Shown here piece by piece: positions 9,274 through 20,527 of a DNA stretch of 64,000 nt; position 1 is the stretch's first letter; every line of letters starts with the position of its first letter. The translations under genes were made by a program, and so were the position numbers. The notes below the pieces were generated by a model. The model was not told the DNA's origin, ran no database searches, and was given only the letters and a program-made list of their open reading frames with translations. This DNA comes from Prunus persica (taxonomy: Eukaryota > Streptophyta > Magnoliopsida > Rosales > Rosaceae), in contig NC_034015.1 of NCBI RefSeq assembly GCF_000346465.2, positions 17,531,510-17,595,509 on the forward strand, in the 5' to 3' direction.

Positions 9274-11450
9274 TCAAATATACAAGATTAAAACAGAAAA
9301 AAATAAAAATAAAAACATAACAGCAGTGCCTGATTCTATTTTCTCCAAAGCTTGATAAAACTCAAGCTCATCTTCACTTGGCTGCTTGTTGAAGTCAAAA
9401 GCCACTTGGCTTAGCCAATCCTTAGTGCAAACAAGGGCCTCAATTGTTTTAGGAGTCAAATACGCCCTAAAAGGATCCACAACCCTTTTTCCCATACTAA
9501 ACGCAGCTTCCAAAGGCACACTTGAAACAGGGACAGCAAACACATCCCTTGCAATCTTAGATAGAACTGGAAATCTTGGAGAGTTCTCTCTCCACCAATC
9601 TAGCAAATCAAAGTTTGCTATTTCTGGATCTTGAGCTGCCTCTAATAAATACTTGTCCACCTCATTCTTAATTTGAACCACGACTCTATCTTTTCTTGTT
9701 CTCGCAAATTTTTTAAGTCTTGGATCATTGCATTCAACTCTTACCTCCCCTCCACTTTCTACATTAGCCTCTGCAGTAGATTGGACAGCTGCTGGTTCCA
9801 CTTTCTTATAGGCCTCATACATCCGCATTAAGAGATCCTTCACTCATTCTACCATCAAAGTAACCTTCGAATCATCACTTTCTAACTCATCAAAGCTATA
9901 TTGGATATAGTTCATTTTGTAACGGGGATCAAGCACCACCACCACAATCAAAACTTGGTTCACTTCTTGAATATTACCCCAATACTTATCAAACTTCTTT
10001 TTCATTGAAGTTGCAACTTTTTTCAAAAAAATGTCTTCACTTACAATCATTGCATTCAACTCATCAACAATAGAAAGCATCTCATTGAAGGGGATATTGG
10101 AAGTAACCATCTTATATGCACTAAATTTTGAAGGTAGCCTCGTAAAATCTTTTCAAGAACTTCGCAAAAGCTCTTGCATACTCCCAATCCGCAGTGGTTG
10201 GAGGCTTCTTTTTTTTAGTGCAGATTTCCCCTTCTTGAACCTTTCTTTTCTTCTTTTTTAGAATACCATCATCACGATCACCACCACTTTGATGAAAGTA
10301 AGATACATAGTCTGTCACCTCCTCTTCCAACTTATCAAACCCTCTTTGCAACTTTAAGGCAGCTTCTAACATAAGATAAACTGAGTTCCACCTTGTTTTA
10401 CACTCCAAAGGTAATAAAGCTTTGCTGTCAATTTTTTGCAAACAATGCCTAAATTTGTCCAACCTAGATGGGGACGACCTTGTATATACACAAGCTTTGC
10501 GAATACTTTTAATTGAGTCATGCAATTCACTCAACCCATCAAAAACTATCAAATTAAGGATATGCGCACAACATCTCATATGTAAACAATCACCATCTAG
10601 CAAAAGAGTGCCCCAAAGCTTCAATTGCCTCTTCATATGCCTAATGGTCCCATCATTAGCCGTAGCATTGTCAAGTGTAATTGTGAAAACTTTATCTATT
10701 CCCCAATCATGCAAACAATCCTCCACAAGTCTCCCAATAGCCTCACCTCTATGATTTGTAATTTGACAGAAATTGATGATTCTCTTCCAGCTATCATCAA
10801 TGAAATGGGCTGTCAAAGCCATATAGTTCACATTTTGCAAGGAAGTCCAAGTGTCCGTGGTAAGCGACACTCTTTGTGAATTTAGATTTAATACACTCTT
10901 GATTTTTACCTTTTCTTCTTGAAAAAAATCTCACACATCTTTAGCAATGGTTCTACGAGATGGTGGATCAAATCTAGGTTGACACTCTCTCATAAATATC
11001 CTAAAACTGACACATTCCACATGCCTAAATGGAAGCTCATCAAGTATTATCATCTTCACACAGGCAATTCTACTTCTCTCCTTGCTATATGAATGCACAA
11101 CTACAGTTCCTTTGTTGTCAAATACAAGAACTTTTTGTTTGTTCTCTTCTCTTAATGGACACCCCCCGTACACTTATCTCTCAAATGTTGCATCATTGTA
11201 GATGTCCCATTTTTTTATGGGATCACATGCATAAGATGCACGACAATACTTACAAGAAGCTCTAGGTCCAATATTACTCCCTAGTTCAAATGGTTCCTTA
11301 ATGAAATGTTTCCATACCTCCGATGCTTTCCTAATAGGCTTGATCTTTCCCGAAAGTGGAAGGACGTGAAGGGAGTGTAGCTGCTCCATCCCCAACTACT
11401 TGTGGTGTATCATTTGTTGTAGGTGTAGGACTAGCTTCCATATTTGACAT
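9274..11450 (-). pseudogene. hAT transposase (RICESLEEPER/BED-type), decayed
   Basis: Minus-strand fragments line up as one transposase. A start at 11450 (MSNMEASPTPTT) is followed by a BED zinc-finger-like part (VWKHF, then CKYCRASYACD). The RNase H-like core has LTTDTWTSLQNVNYMALTAHF, TLDNATAND, RCCAHILNL and CKTRWNS. The C-terminal dimerisation region has FDLLDWWRENSPRFPVLSKIARD followed by VPVSSVPLEAAFS. In-frame stops lie at about 11174-11176, 10931-10933 and 9844-9846. Reading-frame breaks are needed near 11350 and between 10121 and 10110. It is therefore not a working transposase. It belongs to the element at 5426-12749. Confidence 0.9.
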
Positions 11451-12749
11451 TTTTAAGGCCTATTAAATGAAAAACATATTCATAAACAAACTCATAAACA
11501 TGCCAAAACATGTTAACACTTCAAATGTAATAAACATTTACACACCAAACAGATTTTCAAAGCTATGAGTCAAAACTTTTACTTCTTTATTATTGTTTTT
11601 CAAAACATATGTAAATTAAACCCATTGACTATAGATTAAAATTATTCACAACTGCTTTCATACAAGTAAAGAAAATTGTAATTATATTATCAATTAAACT
11701 GCATAATCTTGACATGAACAATAACCCAATTAAACTGCATAATCAAGCCTTTTACAGAAATGTGTTCCTTAATACTTAATAGTACATTAACCCTTTCTAT
11801 CTAATAATAAAGCTAATCAAGGATAACAAATGACAGCTAAACTAGTCTTGAATTAGAGGCTTTTATGTGTTCAGGCTTCAATACACACCACAGAATCACA
11901 GATATCTATAGAGAATAGGCTATAACAGTTACAATTTACAAACAAAACAAAACACATATATAGGAAGGAAATGAAACTTACCCTTGATTTTCAACACAAA
12001 CACCAGTTCAAAACTCTCCAATTTGCTAGATAAAATGTCTGCATATGCAAGAACTACAAAAATTAGGGCTATACCAAAACCCCCAATAATTAGGGTTTAT
12101 AACATAAACAAAAATCACAAAACAAAAAAAGAAATTGTTGAGGAATCAACTAACCTTTGCAAAGAGAAACCTTGTCTGAAAAATAAGATGAGAGAGCAGA
12201 ATGAGTGATGACAAACTCAGAGATGAGAGACGTAGAGATGAGAGATAGAGAAACTGAAAGATGAGAGGGAGGTGCGTGCAAGTCAGGCTACGAAGAAGAG
12301 GTGCCGCCGATGATGCGACGGCGCCAAGTCGACGGTGAGTGGTGGTGATGATGCGAGGTTGAGGCGGTGAGGCTGAGGTGACGTCAAAGAGGCAAAGGGG
12401 AGGAGAGATGGATGAGGCCGCACGATTGAATTGGGGATGATCGACCTAGATTAAGTTTTGAATGGCTTGGATATGCTGTGCACAAGTGCACAGAACATAA
12501 ATCATAATCCAATAGAAATCAGCCACGTGTATTATAATTATTTAATTATATATAATTTAATATACCCAGTTCGGTCCGGTTCATTGACGGTTTTTAAAAT
12601 TATGGACCTAGCGCCCAACCGTGAAGGCCAGTTCGATCCGGTTCATGCACCGTTTACCAAAAACAAAGAGAAGAAAACCACACCAAACTGGACCGATCGG
12701 TTCAGTTCGGCCGATTTGGCCAGTTTTCGGTCCCATATGCCCAGCTCTA
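11451..12749. other. 5' noncoding part of the hAT element
   Basis: AT-rich DNA upstream of the transposase start. It holds a GAGATGAGAGA-rich stretch at about 12190-12265 and a CGGTTCGGTC/GACCGATCGG-rich subterminal region at about 12565-12735, likely transposase-binding repeats by analogy with other hAT elements. No gene is seen; the short frames at 11984-12208 and 12458-12841 are not credible. Confidence 0.5.
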
Positions 12750-12959
12750 GTTTAAACTATAAGGTAGGGGATTCTCACCCAAACAACCAATGTACCATAA
12801 GAATTCGAACCTCAAACATGAAATCATTGATATGCAAGTGAATGCCATTTTTTCATTGTGCTAGACTTTGTTTGTCTTTTTTAATTTATGTTTAAAAAAC
12901 TTATCCAACAAACATATATTTTTGCTCACCACTCTAACCTAAGGTATATTCTTACAACC

Positions 12960-13070
12960 ATTCTCAACACTTGACACTTGTCTATGAGCATAATCATAGT
13001 TTCACAAATACAAAGCAAAGAGTTAACTATAATTATATAAATGAACACATGTTAAGTGTTGAGAAGAATT
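12960..13070. repeat. Imperfect palindrome (foldback), orientation 2
   Basis: Paralog of the palindrome at 3278-3389. The outer flanks are colinear (TTTTTGCTCACCACTCTAACC precedes both), but the 25-base centre at 13003-13027 is the exact reverse complement of 3317-3341, and the arms are swapped accordingly. Confidence 0.75.
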
Positions 13071-13993
13071 ATGAGGAGATATTTTGAGTTAAAGTAGTGA
13101 GAAAATGAGAATTAATTACCAAATATTCTCAAGGTCTGAACATGACTCCAAGGACAACAATCCAAAACCGCTATTAGAACTAGAATATGAGAATTCCATC
13201 TGAAATCCAAGTAACCCAAATATAACACAAAACAAGAACATTTAAAAAATATAAGTTCAAGATAGAACAGCTTACTTTGTCTGTTTGTAATATTAACAGG
13301 CTCCAACCTTAAACATTGCATTGGACCGATAAAAAGACAAGAGTCTTAAACATTGGACAAACTAGACTGATAATTTACCACTGTTTTTATTCTAGGGTAA
13401 TTTTGCAAATCACTCTTCATGAGAAATGGTATTTTCCACCTGCTCCGAGAGATGCAGAAATGGAAGTAACTTCCCTGTGTCAAGTATTGAAAAATAATTA
13501 ATACCCAAAGAAAATTCCTTTTTTTTCCCCAAGTGAAACACAATTATTACAGAACATTCAGAGAAGAAAAATTAGTTAACAATAGCATACATTGTGAAGT
13601 TTTGATCTATCTCCATACCATAACCACAAATATACTGTCTTGAAGGATTAAAATGTCTTCTAGGCAAATTTCTTTTCTTTAAGATTTGTAGAATTCTCTC
13701 TTAAAATAAATAACTATACTCTCCAATTAATCTACCTCCTGAATTCTAGGCAATTTTTTTCTCCTTTTTGTTACAACGGAAGGAATCGAACCCTCGACCT
13801 AACCTAATTCTAACCCATATTCTCACCCACACTCACGACTAGGGCTAACCCCATGGGGCAACTCTTTCGGATTTGAAGAGCTATTTCTTCTTTTAGTTGC
13901 CTATGTTGTAAAATGCACCCTATATAGATCAGAGTGTTTGTATATAGCCCCTTCAATTGGAGCCTCTGTTCAACTTGCCAGACATTATGTATA

Positions 13994-14048
<55 letters not shown>

Positions 14049-14340
14049 CACGCACTAACCATGTTATGATACCAAAACATGGATGCAAATACCCCAATTT
14101 TAAGTTTAAAACAATACAATCTACTCAACAGAGCCAAGCTTGTTTATGAATTAAGCATGATCCAACATTACTATACACTCAAGACCCCAACCTAACAATA
14201 GCTTATTAGTTTTTACATTGTGAATATGAAAGTTAGTAAGAAAATTGTAAGCATGTAACCAGTAAACATTCTATTCTATATCTTGAGAAGTAAGAACAAA
14301 TATTTCATACTTAATTCACCAATCAGCATGCAGACAGACA
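13071..14340. other. Intergenic, 3' flank of the third F-box gene
   Basis: No gene is visible. About 13270-13510 resembles 17945-18150 and, more weakly, 670-900, the common 3' flank of the F-box family. A B-box-like motif (reverse complement GGGTTCGATTCC) at about 13775-13795 may be a SINE relic. Confidence 0.4.
13999..14043. repeat. (GA)n microsatellite
   Basis: About 22 uninterrupted GA units, roughly 300 bases past the stop codon of the third F-box gene. Confidence 0.95.
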
Positions 14341-15540
14341 TCAGTCGGGGGATAGCCAGGCTGAGGGTGGCTGGAGCATCGGAGAATAGCCAGGTGAAGC
14401 TGCTAGGTTCGTAATGCTGCCATTTTCCAAATTGAACACAGAACATTGCCGAGTAAGTGTTCTTGGCCCTCCAAATTCTGGCTCATAAGTACGCTTTTGG
14501 TCGGTGAACAAAATGCAATTCCCCTTCACTCTAGAAACGCCTCTGGTGGAGACAGAGAAAGAGTCGTCATGGCTCAAAACAAACACTTGATCTCCCAAGC
14601 TATTCACCTCAACCCACCTACCCCATTCTCGTTCCAGCTTATAAACTTTAAAACTAACTGTCTCAGGATAAGGGGCAGTGAGATCCCCAAAAATAAGGTC
14701 CCGGTGCTCTAACATCTTGCACATCTTGAGCCTCTGCCTCTCAGTGAACCGATCAACCACATAAAGATCACCACAAGACTCAACCAAATGCTTCTGCTCA
14801 CCCAACCTACCTAAGGGAGGCGAAAATTGAATCACCTTAAACTCTGAATTCATGCATGAAACTATTCCCTCTCTATCAACAACATAGCAGTGACCCTTAT
14901 AAGCAATAATATCATCAAACCAAGAGTCTTTTTGTTTCAAAAGGGTCCATTTCTCATCTCCGAATCTGGCAAAGTACAACTGGCCTTCACCGTGCATCAT
15001 CATCACAGCAAAATTATCCAAATGGGTTGGATTCAAGACTATAACTTTGTTCATACAATCAACGGTGAAATCGTTAAGCCGATACTTAAGGGCATACGAC
15101 TTGCTCAATTCCACAATCCCAAAGTCCAATAAGTTGAATTGCTTTGAAGAACCGTCAGGAGAGTTCCTGAGAGGCGAATTTGTGATTGGATGACGCAAAC
15201 GCAGCTTTCCAGAAGGGGACTCTTCGAACTTCACCAGCCATGGTTTTGACGAATTGGGTTCTCCGTCGACGAGTGCCTCCATGCGGTAGACTGTGATTAG
15301 GTAGAGCACGGCTTGGATTTCAGTTCCGGCAGCCCTGGCGCTTGCAGAGGAACAAGAAGAATACATGTGGGGCAGAGGAGGAAGAATGGTTCGCTGAAAA
15401 GAGGGGATAGAGGAACGCCATAACTTACAGACGCTGCGAAAGCGGAAAACGCCGACGGAATTGTCAAGGCATTTTCCGATATTCGGCCACAACTCCTTTG
15501 GAAGATCAGACCAGTCCACCTTCTTCTTCCCCCTCTCCAT
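14341..15540 (-). CDS. F-box/DUF295 protein, SKIP23-like (copy 3)
   Basis: Predicted 399-residue intronless protein. The F-box is at residues 8-48 (VDWSDLPKELWPNI, then RFRSVCKLWRSSI). The DUF295 region is near the C terminus (VSFKVYKLEREWGRWVEVNS, FVLSHDDSFSV, VKGNCILFTD). A VDREGIVSCMNSEFKVIQFS block and an ESCGDLYVVDRF block correspond to those in the other copies. It pairs with copy 4 (shared KGNCILFTD and a SAWLSPD/SSWLSPD terminus) and is more distant from copies 1 and 2. By family knowledge it is a probable SCF substrate adaptor. The start is chosen because only six residues precede the F-box core, as in copy 4. The frame is intact. Confidence 0.93.
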   Translation of the reverse strand: MERGKKKVDWSDLPKELWPNIGKCLDNSVGVFRFRSVCKLWRSSIPSFQRTILPPLPHMYSSCSSASARAAGTEIQAVLYLITVYRMEALVDGEPNSSKPWLVKFEESPSGKLRLRHPITNSPLRNSPDGSSKQFNLLDFGIVELSKSYALKYRLNDFTVDCMNKVIVLNPTHLDNFAVMMMHGEGQLYFARFGDEKWTLLKQKDSWFDDIIAYKGHCYVVDREGIVSCMNSEFKVIQFSPPLGRLGEQKHLVESCGDLYVVDRFTERQRLKMCKMLEHRDLIFGDLTAPYPETVSFKVYKLEREWGRWVEVNSLGDQVFVLSHDDSFSVSTRGVSRVKGNCILFTDQKRTYEPEFGGPRTLTRQCSVFNLENGSITNLAASPGYSPMLQPPSAWLSPD

Positions 15541-15785
15541 TTTCTCAGCTTATCACAGTGGAGACTTGACGAATAAGTTTGTGTTTAATATTGTCTGGTC
15601 CCCCCACAAAAGCTAGATTTTATTTTGGTTGGGTTGCGAATTTGCATGTATTCTAATTGGTCCAGATTGATAATTTCATTTTTAGTATAAAAATCTTAGA
15701 TTGATAATTTGTAAAATCTCAAGATAATTATAAAAATGGATTTTCTGGATTTGTTTTTGTATTACTTCACTTGTATATTAGGGCC

Positions 15786-15885
15786 CTGATTTTCTCACTC
15801 CTTTTGTTTTTTCAATATTTTTTACTATTACATACAATTTCAAACAATAGAGTGTAAGTGGATAAAAAAAGAGTGGAAAAATCAG
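15786..15885. mobile_element. Small MITE, about 100 bp
   Basis: Terminal inverted repeats of about 20 bases: CTGATTTTCTCACTCCTTTT at the left, and the reverse complement of the right end CTGATTTTTCCACTCTTTTT. No coding capacity, and no clear target duplication was recognised. Confidence 0.65.
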
Positions 15886-15907
15886 TTCCTTTTATGTAAG
15901 GTGTATA

Positions 15908-16179
15908 CTAGCCCCTTGGCACATGCTCACACATGTGCCAATTGGGTTTCTTTTATATTTTTTTATATTTTTAGAATTAAGAAAAGATAACATGGGTAGT
16001 TATGTTTCATACAAATATGACCTATTATCTAATTTGTTTTTAATTTTAATTTTTTTTAATATGAAAAAAATATGAATTTACCATATCATCCTCATTTAAT
16101 TAATAATTTCAATTCTTAATGTTTGAATTAACCAAAGGCATTTTCTGGTATTTTGAATGTTTCACCATTCTCTGCCTTT

Positions 16180-16211
<32 letters not shown>
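15908..16211 (-). mobile_element. Short non-autonomous Helitron
   Basis: On the minus strand the 3' end is a hairpin (GGCACATGTGTGAGCATGTGCC) followed by AAGGGG and CTAG, with T next to it; CTAG occupies 15908-15911. The interior matches the Helitron at 2729-2982 (ATTTGAATTAACCAA, CATTTTCTGGTATTTTGAAT). The 5' end lies within a (TA)n run at about 16184-16211, so its exact TC start cannot be placed. Confidence 0.75.
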
Positions 16212-16216
<5 letters not shown>

Positions 16217-16319
16217 TTAATAATTAAAGTCTTCACATGATAATTTATCGAGAACCTATAATTGTTTAAGAGTTTCAATACTTAAATTTGGATTAGTCCG
16301 CCCACTGCAACTTCGACTC

Positions 16320-16990
16320 CTATAAGAGCATCTCCACTCATAAGGGATAAGGCAAGGGCAAGGGTTGCCACTATTCATGTGAATAGTGGCAGCCTTGCCT
16401 TTTTTGGTTCCACCCCAAAAGGCTAGGGCAAGGGCAAGAAAAAAAGAAGAATATGCAACAAAATATAAACTTGTTATGTATTTATAGGGAAAACATTCAT
16501 AATTTTTTGGTTTTTTTTTTTAAAAAAAAATTTTGATTTTGATTTTTTCCATTTTTTCCATTTTTTTTTTACCCGCTGACATTAGCGCCCTCGGGTTGAA
16601 GCCCAAGCAAGATCTGCCCTTGGGCTTGCCCAGGCTGCAGGTGCTGCGCTGGAGGTCCAAAACTGAGGGAATGGGCCTCTTGTCCTGGCTAAAGTCCTTG
16701 CAGTGGAGATTCTCTAAGTGGTTGACAGTTTTAACGGTTGGAGGTTTATGATTGTCGGTATCTATGAGCAGCTAACAGTTTCAACAATTAGGAGGCCTAT
16801 AAGCAATCGACATTTTCAACAGTTGGATAGAATTCAAAACCCTTCTGGACGGCTAACAGTTTCAACAAACTAAGGGCCGATGAGCTACTGACATTTTCAA
16901 TGATCGGATATAGTTCAAAACCCATGAGTAACTAACTTACAAAAGCATATCCAACGGCTAAGAGTTTTGGGGAACATAGGCATCTTAAAT
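16320..16990. repeat. Repeat-derived region with 81-bp tandem units
   Basis: It starts with AAGAGCATCTCCACTCAT, a common terminus of plant MITEs, followed by AAGGGCAAGG motifs and a TGCCACTATTCATGTGAATAGTGGCA palindrome. A pair of units with period 81 (16771-16851 and 16852-16932) share GCTAACAGTTTCAACAA, GACATTTTCAA, GGATA and TTCAAAACCC; a partial unit precedes them at about 16720. No gene is visible. The open frame at 16533-16751 overlaps this repeat and is not credible. Confidence 0.5.
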
Positions 16991-18769
16991 ATAAGTCGGT
17001 GTAATATAATGCTTTTTGTTTTGTTTTTGTCAAAGAAAATTTAGGGGGAGATTGGCTACTCTCGCCACCAGCACCAGGACAGACCCACAACCTCAAGCCG
17101 AAAGGACTTATGTGTGGCACTCAACTGCGAGCTGTCACGGGTATAGATTTATTAGGAAATTATAGATTGCGCACCAATGAGAATTGCTGGCAGCGGGACT
17201 TGAACACTGGTGGAGCTACACATAGTGCATGAACCTTACCAATTAATGCTTTGCTTTGCTTAAATGCTTTTCTTTTTGTTGATCAACGAGAAATGTTATT
17301 TTCCAATTTAAATAAATATCACTAAATCAAGAGTTAGTTAATAAACTTAACCCCAATCATTGTGAAATCTACTTTTTTTAAAATTGCTATTTGTTAAGGT
17401 GTTCAATAGACTATAAAAATAAAAATAAAAAACTATCTGGTAAAGGAAAATAGTTGGCAATGCATCACCCCAATGTGTGAAATGAAGGAAAATAAAATAA
17501 AAACTATTTGGTGTTAAATAGATTATGCAAAACTGGAAAGTAAAAAAAAATTGCATTGGAAAGCAAATTTTTTTTTTTTGGAAACAGTTTATGTGACACT
17601 TGTTGAACATGGATGGTCAATATTATTTCAATTCAAATCAATAAAAACAATTACCATCACAAATCATCAATAATTAGAGTAACGATTTCACTGTTTTTTT
17701 ATATTTTTTCTTTTTAATGTCGGGTCTCGTGAGAACTTTAGAGCCCGGAGCAACTGCAAAGCCCAGAGCAATTGAGTACGACACAAATCGAACACAATTG
17801 GCTAACATTGACCATGACCAGCGTTGGTCGCCATGGCTAATTAGTTTGAAAATAAAGGGTAAAATAGTCATTTCCATTATTACACACCAAGAAAATAGTA
17901 ATTAGGTCAACAGACAGTTTAACTACATAATCGGTATGTATACATCCAGAATAACATTAACAGACTACAATATTAAACATTTGGATAAACTAGCCTGATA
18001 AATTTTTACAATACTTTTACTGCAGATAATTTTACAGATCACTCTTCATGAGAAATTGGATTTTCCACCACCTCCGAGAGATGCAGAAAAAGGGGTCTTC
18101 ATTAGCAGTAAGCAAATTTCCTGTCAAGTGTTAAGAAATAATTAATATCCAAACAATTTTTTTCCAAGTGAAACACAATTAGTACAGAATATTCAGGGAA
18201 TAAATTTTTTTTTACCACAAAGCATACTTTCTAAAGTTAGGATGTGTCTATATGAAAACCACGGGTAGTAATAACCAAAATCAGGATTAAAATGTGATCT
18301 AGGGGAAATCTTTTCCTGAAGATTTGAGCTTCCAATCTACTTGCTAGACATTTGGTCAGCCACGAGGGTTTGTTATCTCTCACATCCGGCAATTCTTCGA
18401 GCTGAATGCTCATATTCTTTTGCAGAAGGACTGCAGGCACTAACCTTGTTATTGATGCCAAAACTTGAATGTAAATACCCCAATTTTAAGTCTAGGAGAA
18501 TATAATCTACTCAGAACAGCTATGCTTGTATATAAAGTAAGTGTGATAAGATCCCACAATATACAGTACACTCCCACCATGAAATTTCACTCCTTCCTAT
18601 TGCTTACTAACTATTAGATTGTGAAGATAAACAAGCACTTTTGTCTCATTGACTGGCAAGACAAGAAAATTTATAAGCGTGTAATCAGTAAACATTCTAG
18701 ATATACAGAGAGAAGTAAGGATGAAACATTTCATACTTACACTCAGCAATCAGCACGCAGATGGGGACA
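16991..18769. other. Intergenic, mostly 3' flank of the fourth F-box gene
   Basis: No gene is seen. A GGGACTTGAACACTGG segment at about 17197-17212 is weakly B-box-like. About 17940-18180 and 18420-18560 resemble the 3' flank of copy 3 (13270-13560 and 14040-14165). The remainder is AT-rich. Confidence 0.4.
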
Positions 18770-19978
18770 TTAATCGGGGCTGAGCCAACTTGAGGGTGGC
18801 CATAGCATAAAACAGGCACGAAAAGCCGCTACATTCTTGATGCTGCCATCCTCTAAGTCAAACACACAACTGTGACATTTTCTTGCTCCTGATCCTGCAA
18901 CTCCTGGTAAATGAGCATGCCTGTGGTCGGTGAACAAAATGCAATTTCCCTTCACTCTAGCTAAGCCTCTGGTGGAGACAGAGAAAGACCCATCATTGCT
19001 CAAAATAAAAACTTGATCTCCCAAGTTCTTCACATCAACCCATCTAGCCCATTCTTGATCCAGCTTATAAACTTTAAAATCAATAGCCTCAGGGACCGCA
19101 GCATTGGCAAAGAAAGGATTAGGATGAACAGGATTATGAAGACCAAATATAACATTATTATCCTCAAGATGGTACCTCTCGGATCTCTCCCTATCAAGGC
19201 AACGATCAACCACATAAAGATCACCACAAGACTCAACCAAATGCTTCTGCCCACCAAACCCACATAAGGGAGGCGAAAAAGGAACCACTTTTAACTCTGA
19301 ACTCACCCAAAAAATTGTTCCCAATCTATCAACAACATAGCATTGGCCCTTATAAACAATAATATCATCATAGTGAGAGTTTCGTTCATCAAAATGGGTC
19401 CATTTCTCATCTCCAATTCTCAGATAACCCAACTTGCCTCCATCAAATATCTTGAATATACCACAATTATCCAAATGGGTTTGACCCATGACCACCACTT
19501 TGTTCACACAAGCAATAATGACATTGTTTTGTCGATACTTGAGACTATACGATTTGCGCAATTCAACAACGCCAAAGTCCAATAAGTTAAAGTTCTTAGC
19601 TTTAGGGGAGTACCTGAGAGGCGAATTTGTGATCGGGTGTAGTAAACGCGACTCACCAGAATTGGACTCTTCGAGCTTCAGCAACCATGGTTTTGAATTT
19701 GATGAATTTGGTTCTCCATCAACGAGTGGCTGCATACGGTAGACTGTGGTTTGGAAGAGCAAGGCTTGGAATTCAGCTCCGGCAGCCACGGCGTCTGAGG
19801 AGAATTTGTGGGGCAGAGGAGGAACAGTGGTTTGCTTGAAAGGGGGGACAGAGGAACGCCATAACGTACAGACGCTGCGAAATCGGAGAACGTCGATGCG
19901 ACTGTCGAGGCAATTTCCGATCGTCAGCCATAGCTCCTTTGGAAGAGCGGACCAATCCACCTTTTTCTTCTTCTCCAT
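18770..19978 (-). CDS. F-box/DUF295 protein, SKIP23-like (copy 4)
   Basis: Predicted 402-residue intronless protein. The F-box is at residues 7-47 (VDWSALPKELWLTI, then RFRSVCTLWRSSV). DUF295 is near the C terminus (IDFKVYKLDQEWARWVDVKN, FILSNDGSFSV, VKGNCILFTD), ending SSWLSPD. It is the close paralog of copy 3; both keep ESCGDLYVVDR and a YKGQCYVVDR/YKGHCYVVDR block. By family knowledge it is a likely SKP1-binding adaptor in an SCF E3 ligase with unknown substrate. The frame is intact. It lies about 0.55 kb from the GDSL gene end at 20528, with no gene between. Confidence 0.93.
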   Translation of the reverse strand: MEKKKKVDWSALPKELWLTIGNCLDSRIDVLRFRSVCTLWRSSVPPFKQTTVPPLPHKFSSDAVAAGAEFQALLFQTTVYRMQPLVDGEPNSSNSKPWLLKLEESNSGESRLLHPITNSPLRYSPKAKNFNLLDFGVVELRKSYSLKYRQNNVIIACVNKVVVMGQTHLDNCGIFKIFDGGKLGYLRIGDEKWTHFDERNSHYDDIIVYKGQCYVVDRLGTIFWVSSELKVVPFSPPLCGFGGQKHLVESCGDLYVVDRCLDRERSERYHLEDNNVIFGLHNPVHPNPFFANAAVPEAIDFKVYKLDQEWARWVDVKNLGDQVFILSNDGSFSVSTRGLARVKGNCILFTDHRHAHLPGVAGSGARKCHSCVFDLEDGSIKNVAAFRACFMLWPPSSWLSPD

Positions 19979-20527
19979 CTTGACTGACTTGGCAGAGTGG
20001 AGAACTAACAGCTAACGGCTGTGTTTTTATGATGCCTGGTCCCCTCCGCTTGTAGCTAGACAAATTTATTTATTTTCCTTTTAATTATTCACATATTAGT
20101 ATTATTTTACCTATTTATCCCTTTAAAATAAAGTTGTTTTGAGAAATTTTCTTACATTAGGGTAAATTGAATATTTTAAAAAATTAACCATAACGAAATT
20201 TAAAACAAATACCATAAAACGAAGATGGTAATATTTGTAGTTAGATTTTGAGCATATGTGAATCTCAATCCTTAATTGTATAAATGTTATTTGATCTAAA
20301 TTGACAATTTGTCAACATAAACATTGAAAAATAAATACCATAAAACGAAAATCGTAAATCATATCTTCTTCGAAATGGAAACAGCTTTATATTAAACACT
20401 TGTTATAGTGGCATTTCAATCCAACACATACATGGATCAAAACTATAAACCTTCACAAAATCATCACACACACACATCAACTTATTTTAGGAAAAGGAAA
20501 TGAGAAAATTCACGGGTGCCACAAATC

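Larger units (their letters stand above)
5426..12749 (-). mobile_element. Decayed hAT transposon, interrupted by a retroelement
   Basis: The ends are TAGAGGTGG at 5426 and the reverse complement of CCCAGCTCTA at 12749 (TAGAGCTGGG), typical hAT terminal repeats. Flanks TATTAAAC (5418-5425) and GTTTAAAC (12750-12757) match at 6 of 8 positions, an aged 8-bp target duplication. The sequence on both sides continues the flank homologous to about 3000-3100, where GTTTAGGTATAGTTTAAACTATA is uninterrupted. Subterminal regions carry repeated GGTTTGG / CGGTTCGGTC motifs. The decayed transposase is on the minus strand (9274-11450). A 2.9-kb retroelement was later inserted at 6079-9008. Confidence 0.85.

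Noticed and set aside
12458..12841. 127-residue plus-strand frame
   Set aside because: It crosses the right end of the hAT element into host DNA, so it cannot be an old gene.
13755..13800. Possible tRNA gene because of a GGTTCGATTCC-like B box (also near 3120, 12800, 27255, 52815)
   Set aside because: No matching A box, acceptor stem or cloverleaf could be built; more likely relics of SINEs.
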